Source: Candidatus Woesearchaeota archaeon (lineage in GTDB: Archaea; Nanobdellota; Nanobdellia; Woesearchaeales; JAGVYF01). Taken from it: a stretch of DNA of 36,063 nucleotides. The position numbers and the translations under genes are program-made. Below the pieces are notes generated by a model. The model searched no databases and was not told the origin of the DNA. It saw only the letters and a program-made list of their open reading frames with translations. The stretch covers positions 1 through 36,063 of the forward strand of contig JAHFLT010000014.1 of assembly GCA_023264635.1 (NCBI GenBank), given 5' to 3'. Positions 1 through 5,906 of the stretch are shown piece by piece. Position 1 is the first letter of the stretch. The number at the start of each line of letters is the position of its first letter.

Positions 1-12
1 CAATTAAATAGA
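1..12 (+). promoter_or_regulatory. TATA-like box for the first gene
   Basis: An A/T-rich box (TTAAATAG) sits with its centre about 26 nt before the ATG at 32. A second A/T-rich run (11-23) is closer to the start. Only the window edge precedes it, so any upstream element is not visible. Confidence 0.4.
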
Positions 13-31
13 ATATAATTATACTAGTTCT

Positions 32-805
32 ATGGCAAATCCACCACCACTTTATGATTATGAGAAAACGTATTGTTTTGTTGATGTGCCGGGTGTTGGC
101 TATGCAGTGAATATTTCTCCTTTCTCATTTGGCATTGCAGGACAGGAAAGAGACCCGCCAGTTGCGTTATTTCTGCGTGAAGAAAAGCAAAGGAGCGAGC
201 TCGAAAAACTCATTGTAAAGGAAGCAAACAAATCAACATGGCAGACAATATTGCATGGTATTGGTGACAATAGCAGATATTATCATCCCGGAGCTGCAAT
301 CCTGCTGGGAGTATGTTCAACTCCATTTATGTGTCCAATTCATATTGCCCTTGCCTTTTCTGTAGGGCTGCCGCTTGCGGGTATCCGCTATCTCCAAAAA
401 AAAAGCACCGAGAAGATGACTAAATGGATAGCTAATGCACCTGCATACGAGGCACGTGTGCAGCCAATGCAAGAATATCTCACAAAGCAAGGGATAGAAG
501 AGAAAATACAATCATATACACGTGCAAGAACTACGCTTGGTTTTACAGGCCAATTAAAGGCGCTGGTGAATGAACCTGCAGAACTGAAACAGCAACGTCT
601 GGAGCTGGCACACGCATTTTCTACACTCTATGAGATAAGCACGAATCAAGTGTTTACTCTAAGATCAGATAGTTTTTATGCGCCGAGAGTGTCTATGGAT
701 GTATATGCATTCATGCGTAATGTCTATGAAGGCAAGTGGCTGAAACACCAAAAGCAAGTTATCTTTGCCCGGCCAGTTGAAGGCTGCAGTCAGTGCGAGC
801 ATTAA
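32..805 (+). CDS. Conserved-looking hypothetical protein with one hydrophobic hairpin
   Basis: A 257-residue protein whose family I do not recognise. It has no N-terminal signal. A hydrophobic stretch at about residues 85-118 (containing GVCSTPFMCP and LAFSVGLPLAG) could be a membrane hairpin, followed by a basic, helical region. The last residues carry CSQCEH. The ATG at 32 is preceded by an A/T-rich box at the distance expected for a leaderless transcript, and there is no Shine-Dalgarno. It converges on the radical SAM gene on the other strand, and the two coding regions overlap by 47 bp, so one 3' end may be longer than needed. Function unknown; it is probably a real gene because it is long, uninterrupted and has a promoter-like start. 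Confidence 0.6.
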   Translation: MANPPPLYDYEKTYCFVDVPGVGYAVNISPFSFGIAGQERDPPVALFLREEKQRSELEKLIVKEANKSTWQTILHGIGDNSRYYHPGAAILLGVCSTPFMCPIHIALAFSVGLPLAGIRYLQKKSTEKMTKWIANAPAYEARVQPMQEYLTKQGIEEKIQSYTRARTTLGFTGQLKALVNEPAELKQQRLELAHAFSTLYEISTNQVFTLRSDSFYAPRVSMDVYAFMRNVYEGKWLKHQKQVIFARPVEGCSQCEH

Positions 806-1778
806 CCATTTTGTGGACATATTGAGTGAGTTTTCTCAGCACTCTTTCCTTCAATGACTCATCTATGGCAAGTACATTCACTTCCCGAGCCCAATCCATG
901 GTGGGTAGTTTTGTCAGCGTCCCTTTGAACGTGCGTCCAGCGTTCTCTACTTGCTTTTCAATGTCCTCTGCAATGTGACTTCCAAAAAGGCGAGTTGCCG
1001 GGAACTTTGAGAATGAATTAGCTCCAGCCCGCAACAAGAGCGGCAATGACTGCACTCTGTCTTTCCAGATACCGCACTGGATGTCCAACGTGGGAAAATG
1101 AACACGAACATTTGCAATCCACCATGCTTGCTCTTCAGGAGAGGGGATGTCTTTTTCAGTATAGATTGTTCCTTTTTCTGGGACAAGTGAGTAAATATGT
1201 ATCTTTGATATGTGATATCGCTCAATCATCTCCAGCAACTGCGACAGATCCTCCCTTGTTTCACCAACACCGACAATGAATGTCATCGCATTCGCAAGTC
1301 CGATCTTATACGCCTCATCAAACATCCGCAGGTACGGCTCTATTGGTTTTGATGGGCAGATGCGTTTATGCACGACAGGATTGACAGTCTCGATGGCTCC
1401 CACGACACCACGGATAAATGGTTTGTATGCCTCCAACAAGTCAGGAGATAATGGTCCAATATTGAGCCAGAACTTGTTTCCATATGCTGTAGTAAGTAAT
1501 GGAAGCAATCTTTTCATGTCTGCCGGAGAGAATGCATTTATTCCTCCAGAGAGGAATCCGGATTCCCATCCCAACACCCGACAAAGAATCGCCTCAGCAA
1601 GCAATGATTCTGTTGAGCGTCGCATTTTTTTCGGCTCTGCATTTGGCTGCACACTCATAAAACAGAATGTGCAGTCGCGGATGCTGCAATACCAGCTAAA
1701 GAAAATAGCGCGCTCGAAGTGCGTTTCTGATGGGAAATTTTTTTTATAGATACTATCTGCTTCCTCAATGATATCCAT
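759..1778 (-). CDS. Radical SAM protein of the biotin synthase/HydE/HmdB-like type with a CX4CX2C cluster motif
   Basis: A 339-residue radical SAM enzyme. Three cysteines at residues 31, 36 and 39 (CSIRDCTFC) have the aromatic residue before the last Cys typical of the family, but the first spacing is four residues rather than the canonical three. The motif was checked codon by codon on the minus strand. Downstream are a Gly-rich strand (LSGGIN), ETVNP and a FIVGVGETREDL segment, as in BioB-like enzymes that read a SAM-binding barrel. The C-terminal part resembles a BATS region (LLLRAGANSFS). The family cleaves S-adenosylmethionine to make a 5'-deoxyadenosyl radical; the substrate here cannot be told. 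The start at 1778 is the only ATG/GTG/TTG after an in-frame TAA about 42 nt upstream. It is 31 bp downstream of a small unknown gene on the same strand. The nearest named relative with odd spacing is HmdB (CX5CX2C). Confidence 0.85.
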   Translation of the reverse strand: MDIIEEADSIYKKNFPSETHFERAIFFSWYCSIRDCTFCFMSVQPNAEPKKMRRSTESLLAEAILCRVLGWESGFLSGGINAFSPADMKRLLPLLTTAYGNKFWLNIGPLSPDLLEAYKPFIRGVVGAIETVNPVVHKRICPSKPIEPYLRMFDEAYKIGLANAMTFIVGVGETREDLSQLLEMIERYHISKIHIYSLVPEKGTIYTEKDIPSPEEQAWWIANVRVHFPTLDIQCGIWKDRVQSLPLLLRAGANSFSKFPATRLFGSHIAEDIEKQVENAGRTFKGTLTKLPTMDWAREVNVLAIDESLKERVLRKLTQYVHKMVNARTDCSLQLAGQR

Positions 1779-1809
1779 CTTTCCAGAAGTTCTTAGCGCC
1801 TTAAAAAAA

Positions 1810-2259
1810 CTATCTGATTACGTAAGTGATATATGCCAATGACTCCAATGGAGGAGTTGCTCCTGTCTTCAGAAGAGCATTAAGAAGCTGGTAGATGCAA
1901 TTATCTTTTTCAGCAGAAAGCATTGGTACATCTTTTTCAGTGGCTAGTATAGGATATTTCTGTGTGATTTTTTTCCAGAAAAGAGAGTAATGGATTTCTG
2001 GTACACCCTTCTTTTTTTTCTCTATGTAAAGAGAGAAGCCAGAATTGGTTGCTAAGAAAAAATTATTCACATCAGTCTCAGTCATGCCAAGAACTGTTGT
2101 AAAGTAGAACGATAGGATATTGTTTTTGTCTTCCTCTGATAACTCCCAACAAACTGTCATCCATATATCTTCTTTAGTCGGTGCTTCAGTAAAAATCCGT
2201 TTTTCAATTATCTCCTTGAGTCCTATTTGTTTTGTCAGCAGTAATTTATCAAGGGTCAT
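1810..2259 (-). CDS. Hypothetical protein, 149 aa
   Basis: I do not recognise this protein. It is soluble, mixed charged and aromatic, with no Cys pair, signal or membrane segment. It lies between the radical SAM gene (31 bp downstream) and the 181-aa gene (44 bp upstream) on the same strand, so the three may be transcribed together. Base composition is like its neighbours. The ATG at 2259 has no Shine-Dalgarno. Confidence 0.55.
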   Translation of the reverse strand: MTLDKLLLTKQIGLKEIIEKRIFTEAPTKEDIWMTVCWELSEEDKNNILSFYFTTVLGMTETDVNNFFLATNSGFSLYIEKKKKGVPEIHYSLFWKKITQKYPILATEKDVPMLSAEKDNCIYQLLNALLKTGATPPLESLAYITYVIR

Positions 2260-2303
2260 TTTAGGTAATAATTATTCTCTGTGGCAGTCATTCTAGGTGA
2301 TAG

Positions 2304-2849
2304 TCATTCTATCCTGGCCATTGGCCCATAGATACACCTACAGAAAGACTTTTTGCCATGCTTCTTCATACATTTCAGATTAGGCAATGGATGCTGTTTT
2401 GTGACTTCGGAGAATGTTAGCACCCACCCATCCAACTTCTTACAGGAAGCGCATGCATCCTTGTTGGACTCTATGACAACACTCCGAATGTTTTTGCTGT
2501 GGTGGTAATGTGCCAGAAGATTTTTTTGTGCAAGAACAAGGTTTGGCTTTGGGTCTCTTCCTAATTCAGCATCAATCATAGCGAGTTCGTAGTATAGTGC
2601 TTGTTGGACAAGCATATCATTCTTGTGCTGCACAAGCAGCTTTTTGTACAGCGAAAAAATAGCTTCATCATCAGTTTTTTTGTGGTGTCTTTCCTTTGAG
2701 TATTCTTTATCTGTTATTCCCCAATTCTTTAGTCTCGTCACCCAACGAAATGTGAAGTTAGAAGAGAGCCATGCATTTTCATGTGCTGGTTCAGCTGGCA
2801 CGTCTACTTCCTGTTCTTTTTTGCCAAATAGGAATTCCCTAAGACTCAT
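2304..2849 (-). CDS. Hypothetical protein with a C-terminal Cys/His motif resembling the phage head-morphogenesis (SPP1 gp7/Mu F) tail
   Basis: A 181-residue protein. The first two thirds are helical and charged. The end carries CASCKKLDG at residues 133-141, then HPLPNLKC (153-160) and CRC (170-172). This order, a CxxC followed by LDG and then a proline/histidine and CRC, is like the zinc-binding tail of SPP1 gp7/Mu F minor capsid proteins, where it normally reads C-x2-C, L-D-G, P-H-P-N-C-R-C. The rest of the protein shows no phage similarity that I can see, and there are no phage genes nearby, so it may be a cellular protein using the same zinc fold. A TATA-like box (TTTAAAG on the minus strand, about 2868-2877) lies about 25 nt before the ATG, inside the 3' end of the upstream gene, suggesting a separate leaderless transcript. 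Confidence 0.65.
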   Translation of the reverse strand: MSLREFLFGKKEQEVDVPAEPAHENAWLSSNFTFRWVTRLKNWGITDKEYSKERHHKKTDDEAIFSLYKKLLVQHKNDMLVQQALYYELAMIDAELGRDPKPNLVLAQKNLLAHYHHSKNIRSVVIESNKDACASCKKLDGWVLTFSEVTKQHPLPNLKCMKKHGKKSFCRCIYGPMARIE

Positions 2850-2858
2850 GGGATTATA

Positions 2859-3500
2859 TCAGTATTTGCCCTTTAAATAATGTAGGTGTGCAAAACGCCA
2901 TGCCCCCACTTTAACAAGATGTTTTCTTTTTTCATGGTAGTGCATTGTGGCTTGCAGCGGCCAGTCAAACAGCCAGCTACGGGTGATAACGAACCCATTG
3001 TCTTGTGCATATTTTCTAAGAAATTGTTCAGACTCAGTTTTATGGAAGGAATACACAATAGGTGCCAGTGAGAATGCTTTTTCCAGAAATACTCTGTCAG
3101 CATGTTTTTTCTGTACGCCGAATGGCGGGTTCTGAACCACAACATCCACTATCTGTTTGAAGTTCCCTATATCCTCTTCATCAAACAACACATGGAGCGT
3201 TGCACCGAGTTCGTTTTCTAAGAATACAACATTCTCTTTAGCCCTAGCAAGTGCCTCATTGTCAATATCCACTAGATGTACCAGTCTCGCTCCCAGCACA
3301 GCTGCCCCAATTCCCAGAATACCAGTTCCCGCACCAAGATCAGCTATTGTTTTGTCTTCTATGTCCCCTTGTAAGAGCATCTCCCACAGCACCGTTGCTG
3401 CTATCTCTGAGGGGATTGCATACTGTTCCAGCGCAGCTTTGGACGCATTGAACTCTTTCAGCTGTGAAAGCAATACAGCAAGTGTGCCTTTTGTCAGCAT
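2859..3500 (-). CDS. METTL5-family RNA N6-adenine methyltransferase
   Basis: A 213-residue class I SAM-dependent methyltransferase. The SAM-binding loop is DLGAGTG at residues 54-60, the acidic ribose-binding strand is VDID (77-80), and the catalytic motif is NPPFG at 124-128. That combination, with the N-terminal LEQYAIP segment, is diagnostic of the METTL5 family, which in eukaryotes methylates a single adenosine of small-subunit rRNA. The length matches the family. An rRNA adenine is therefore the expected substrate, but this is inferred from the family. The ATG at 3500 has a TATA-like box 26 nt before it and no Shine-Dalgarno, so the transcript is probably leaderless. Confidence 0.88.
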   Translation of the reverse strand: MLTKGTLAVLLSQLKEFNASKAALEQYAIPSEIAATVLWEMLLQGDIEDKTIADLGAGTGILGIGAAVLGARLVHLVDIDNEALARAKENVVFLENELGATLHVLFDEEDIGNFKQIVDVVVQNPPFGVQKKHADRVFLEKAFSLAPIVYSFHKTESEQFLRKYAQDNGFVITRSWLFDWPLQATMHYHEKRKHLVKVGAWRFAHLHYLKGKY

Positions 3501-3520
3501 TGAGTGAAGAATACTCAGCC

Positions 3521-3530
3521 GTTTAAATTA
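3521..3530 (-). promoter_or_regulatory. TATA-like box for the METTL5-like gene
   Basis: TAATTTAAAC on the minus strand, centred 26 nt before the ATG at 3500. It supports a leaderless start. Confidence 0.55.
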
Positions 3531-3547
3531 TTGTAGGATACTATGGT

Positions 3548-3562
3548 TTTATATATTTAAAA
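3548..3562 (+). promoter_or_regulatory. TATA-like box for the small membrane protein
   Basis: TTTATATATTTAAAA on the plus strand. The predicted transcript starts near 3580, giving a leader of about 55 nt that contains the Shine-Dalgarno at 3623-3629. Confidence 0.55.
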
Positions 3563-3634
3563 GAACAAGAGAAATAGAGCGTTGGAAACCGAGTTGAAAA
3601 AAGGTTATTCATCGTTTTAAAAGAGGTGGAAGTA

Positions 3635-3832
3635 ATGGTAAAAAAAGAGGTATGTGGGAGTTGTCCCCCGTCTCAATGTCTGCGATGGTGGGGCATGGTT
3701 GTGACAGTGATAGGTATTCTATACCTTGGACAGGATATGCACTGGTGGGGATTCTGGACGCTCAATTGGTGGACTATTGCCTTCCTCTTGGTTGGTCTGT
3801 GTAAATTATGCTGGTCATATGCACTTGAATAG
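3635..3832 (+). CDS. Small Trp/Cys-rich membrane protein, 65 aa
   Basis: A 65-residue protein predicted to span the membrane twice (about residues 19-35 and 42-60), with a CGSCPPSQC motif just before the first segment and CKLC at the end of the second. It has nine tryptophans. The cysteine pairs on either side of two helices could bind a metal or form disulfides, but I know no function. I chose the ATG at 3635 over the in-frame GTG at 3626 because GAGGTGG (3623-3629) ends five nt before this ATG, the same spacing as in the next gene; a GTG start would overlap the ribosome-binding site. It is followed by a separate promoter for the next small gene. Confidence 0.65.
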   Translation: MVKKEVCGSCPPSQCLRWWGMVVTVIGILYLGQDMHWWGFWTLNWWTIAFLLVGLCKLCWSYALE

Positions 3833-3839
3833 ACAAAGC

Positions 3840-3848
3840 TTTATATAA
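3840..3848 (+). promoter_or_regulatory. TATA-like box for the DUF5679-like gene
   Basis: TTTATATAA just after the preceding stop codon. The leader would begin near 3870, contain a short CCCAT/ATGGG hairpin (3873-3889) and end in the Shine-Dalgarno GAGGTGA at 3896-3902. Confidence 0.55.
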
Positions 3849-3907
3849 CACCAATCCATAAAAAAGTGTATTGCCCATGATAATAATGGGTAGATGAGGT
3901 GACTCTT

Positions 3908-4054
3908 ATGGCTGAAGGCCGCTGCATGAAATGCAAAAAGAATGTACAAATTAAGGATGCAAAAGATACTGTCATGAAAAACGGAATGAAAGCTGTTAAA
4001 GGCACATGCGGTGCATGTGGAACAAAAGTCTTCCGCATTGTGGGAAAAGCATAA
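3908..4054 (+). CDS. Mini zinc-ribbon protein, DUF5679-like, 48 aa
   Basis: A 48-codon gene. The protein has CMKCKK near the start and CGACGTKVFRI near the end, separated by KDAKDTVMKNGMKAVKG, which is the arrangement of the DUF5679 zinc ribbon (two CxxC knuckles around a short beta hairpin). Such proteins are thought to bind nucleic acid or protein, but no function is established. The start is well supported by GAGGTGA (3896-3902) with a five-nt spacer, a TATA-like box upstream and T-rich tracts directly after the stop. Confidence 0.8.
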   Translation: MAEGRCMKCKKNVQIKDAKDTVMKNGMKAVKGTCGACGTKVFRIVGKA

Positions 4055-4055
4055 G

Positions 4056-4085
4056 CTTTTTCCTTTTTCTTTTTTCTCCTTTATA
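4056..4085 (+). terminator. Oligo-T transcription terminator after the mini zinc-ribbon gene
   Basis: Three T5-T6 runs separated by single or double C follow the stop codon within 30 nt. Archaeal RNA polymerase terminates at such T tracts without a hairpin. Confidence 0.6.
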
Positions 4086-4116
4086 CCTTAGGATTAATCT
4101 TAGGATTAGTATAAGT

Positions 4117-4866
4117 CTACTTTGTTACATACCTTGTTTTCCATTCACCTACAAGTTTTGCGTAAATGTATTCCATCAGTGGATGCAGATTAATCACGTC
4201 CTCTTCATTGTATTTGATGAGCAAATCGAGATACTCTTGGTCTCCAGAAGCAAAGAAAGATCTCCATAACCTAATGGGACTGCCATAAAGATGTTCTGGT
4301 CGCGGGATGCCTAGCTCTTTTTCAATATTCTTAAGTCCACCTTTCAGACCAATATGTTGGCATAAGCCGTGAAGGTCAATATGCGGTAGCGTGGTTGAGA
4401 TTCCGAAGTACGCCTCTAGTAGTGGCATGTCGAATGATCTGCCATTGTATGTTATCAGCAGCTTTTTTTGGTGCAATGCATGTTCAAACAGTTTTTTGTC
4501 CATGGTAACTCCGCGTACCATGATCATTGTTTGGTGTGTATCATACATGCCGATTATTGTCGGCTCTCCGCGTCCATCTACTTCAATGTCCAAAAAAAGG
4601 GCATCTTCCTTGAAAGCGCCATACAATCTCCAGTGTTCCTGCTTTGGAAATACAGCAGTAATAGATGAACTATCATCCTCAAGCAAGTGGCGCCGCATTT
4701 GCATGATACTGACATCGTATTGTTTTTTTTTCTCTGATGACAGTCCATGTATTTTCTTTACCCGTAGGAATTGCTCCCACGAAAGAATGTCACTCTCCCA
4801 AAGCATCTCCTCCTTTTTTTTACCGATTCCTGGTAAAAAACAGAATGAATGAGTAAGCATATTCAT
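4117..4866 (-). CDS. RNase H-fold 3'-5' exonuclease-like protein (YprB/DnaQ-type) with helix-hairpin-helix N-terminus
   Basis: A 249-residue protein in two parts. The N-terminus has FLPGIGKKKEEMLWESDI, a helix-hairpin-helix-like DNA-binding segment. From about residue 85 it has an RNase H-like exonuclease fold with the acidic residues in the expected order: D93 and E95 (LDIEVD), the YNGRSFD motif (140-146), D164 and D223 (YNEEDV). All four metal ligands are kept, so it is probably active on DNA or RNA. A longer reading with a GTG start at 4902 is possible, but no convincing Shine-Dalgarno precedes it. I prefer ATG 4866 (or 4860) because a TATA-like box (4880-4888) is placed for a leaderless transcript at that point and family members usually start just before the hairpin. 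The longer form would overlap the carboxypeptidase gene by 11 bp. Confidence 0.8.
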   Translation of the reverse strand: MNMLTHSFCFLPGIGKKKEEMLWESDILSWEQFLRVKKIHGLSSEKKKQYDVSIMQMRRHLLEDDSSSITAVFPKQEHWRLYGAFKEDALFLDIEVDGRGEPTIIGMYDTHQTMIMVRGVTMDKKLFEHALHQKKLLITYNGRSFDMPLLEAYFGISTTLPHIDLHGLCQHIGLKGGLKNIEKELGIPRPEHLYGSPIRLWRSFFASGDQEYLDLLIKYNEEDVINLHPLMEYIYAKLVGEWKTRYVTK

Positions 4867-4879
4867 ACTAATAGCAGTG

Positions 4880-4888
4880 ATTATAAAA
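4880..4888 (-). promoter_or_regulatory. TATA-like box inside the end of the carboxypeptidase region
   Basis: TTTTATAAT on the minus strand, with transcription predicted near 4858-4866. It is the main reason for choosing the shorter start of the exonuclease-like gene. Confidence 0.5.
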
Positions 4889-4891
4889 TGC

Positions 4892-5842
4892 TTACGAGAC
4901 ACCGCTTTCTTTTATGATAAGTCGACCTGTCGTAGCATCCAATGCAGCCATGACACCTATCGGAAGGGTCGCTCTGTTGTTTCCGTGACCTATGGGAAGG
5001 TTATAGATTGTCGGAAGCTGTAATGGCTGTAGCAGCTCAAGGAGAACATCTTCTACGCTCAAAGAGGAGTAATAGCCAGGTCTGAATTCATTTGGAGTGC
5101 ATTTGATACATTCACCAATCACAATACCCGCAGCATCTTTGAGTTTTCCGGCGTGTAATAGCTGAGTGAGCATCATATCAAAATGATAAGGCTCCACTTC
5201 TACTTCCTCTAAGAAGAGGATTTTCCCTTTGGTATCAATTTCATATGGTGTTCCTAAAGAAGCAGTAACCAGTGAAAGGTTGCCTCCTATGAGCTGCCCA
5301 TCAGCTCTTCCTGGTGTTATCGTCCATATCCATGGATTCTGTGGAGAGGGTTCGATGTCTCCGATAGGAGTTTTCTTTGTCAACGCTTTTAGTAAATATC
5401 TCGTTGTGTAATCAGATAAGATTTCCTCTGTCGCAAGTCCGGCTACAGAAGGCCCATGGAATGTCACAAGTCCGGTTTTCTGAAGAATTGCGAGATGCAA
5501 CGCAGTGATATCAGAGTATCCCAGAAAGATTTTCGGGTTTTTTTTTATGGCATCATAATCCAATTGTGGTAACAAACGCATTGATCCATAGCCACCCTGC
5601 AAACAGAAGATAGCTTTAACTTCTCTGTCTCGGAACATTGCATTGAAATCTTCAACTCTTTCCCGATCTGATCCGGCAAAATAACCATGAACTCTGGTCA
5701 CATACTTGCCAAGCTTTACTTTGTATCCCCACTTCTCCAAAAGCTTTACCGAACGGATAAGCGTCGTACGCTCAAAACTAGGTGAAGCAGGCGCAACAAT
5801 GCCTATCGTGTCTCCCCGTTTCAATGCTTCTGGCTTAATCAT
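4892..5842 (-). CDS. L,D-carboxypeptidase/MccF-like serine peptidase, family S66
   Basis: A 316-residue S66 peptidase of normal family length. The nucleophile Ser110 lies in GYSD, a Glu is in FLEEVEVEP (residues 210-218) and His286 in PIGHGNN completes the Ser-Glu-His triad. The N-terminal GDTIGIVAPAS and the CLQGGYGSMRLL segments are also typical. In bacteria these enzymes trim the terminal D-Ala from murein tetrapeptides during recycling, or inactivate microcin C (MccF). An archaeon should have no murein, so the natural substrate may be host or environmental peptides, or a microcin-like compound. There is no signal peptide, so it acts in the cytoplasm. It could be a horizontal acquisition from bacteria. 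Confidence 0.88.
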   Translation of the reverse strand: MIKPEALKRGDTIGIVAPASPSFERTTLIRSVKLLEKWGYKVKLGKYVTRVHGYFAGSDRERVEDFNAMFRDREVKAIFCLQGGYGSMRLLPQLDYDAIKKNPKIFLGYSDITALHLAILQKTGLVTFHGPSVAGLATEEILSDYTTRYLLKALTKKTPIGDIEPSPQNPWIWTITPGRADGQLIGGNLSLVTASLGTPYEIDTKGKILFLEEVEVEPYHFDMMLTQLLHAGKLKDAAGIVIGECIKCTPNEFRPGYYSSLSVEDVLLELLQPLQLPTIYNLPIGHGNNRATLPIGVMAALDATTGRLIIKESGVS

Positions 5843-5906
5843 ATACGGAAATGGATGTTAGAGAGTATATAAATAAATCGGTCATCTGACGCCATTGGCG
5901 CAACAA

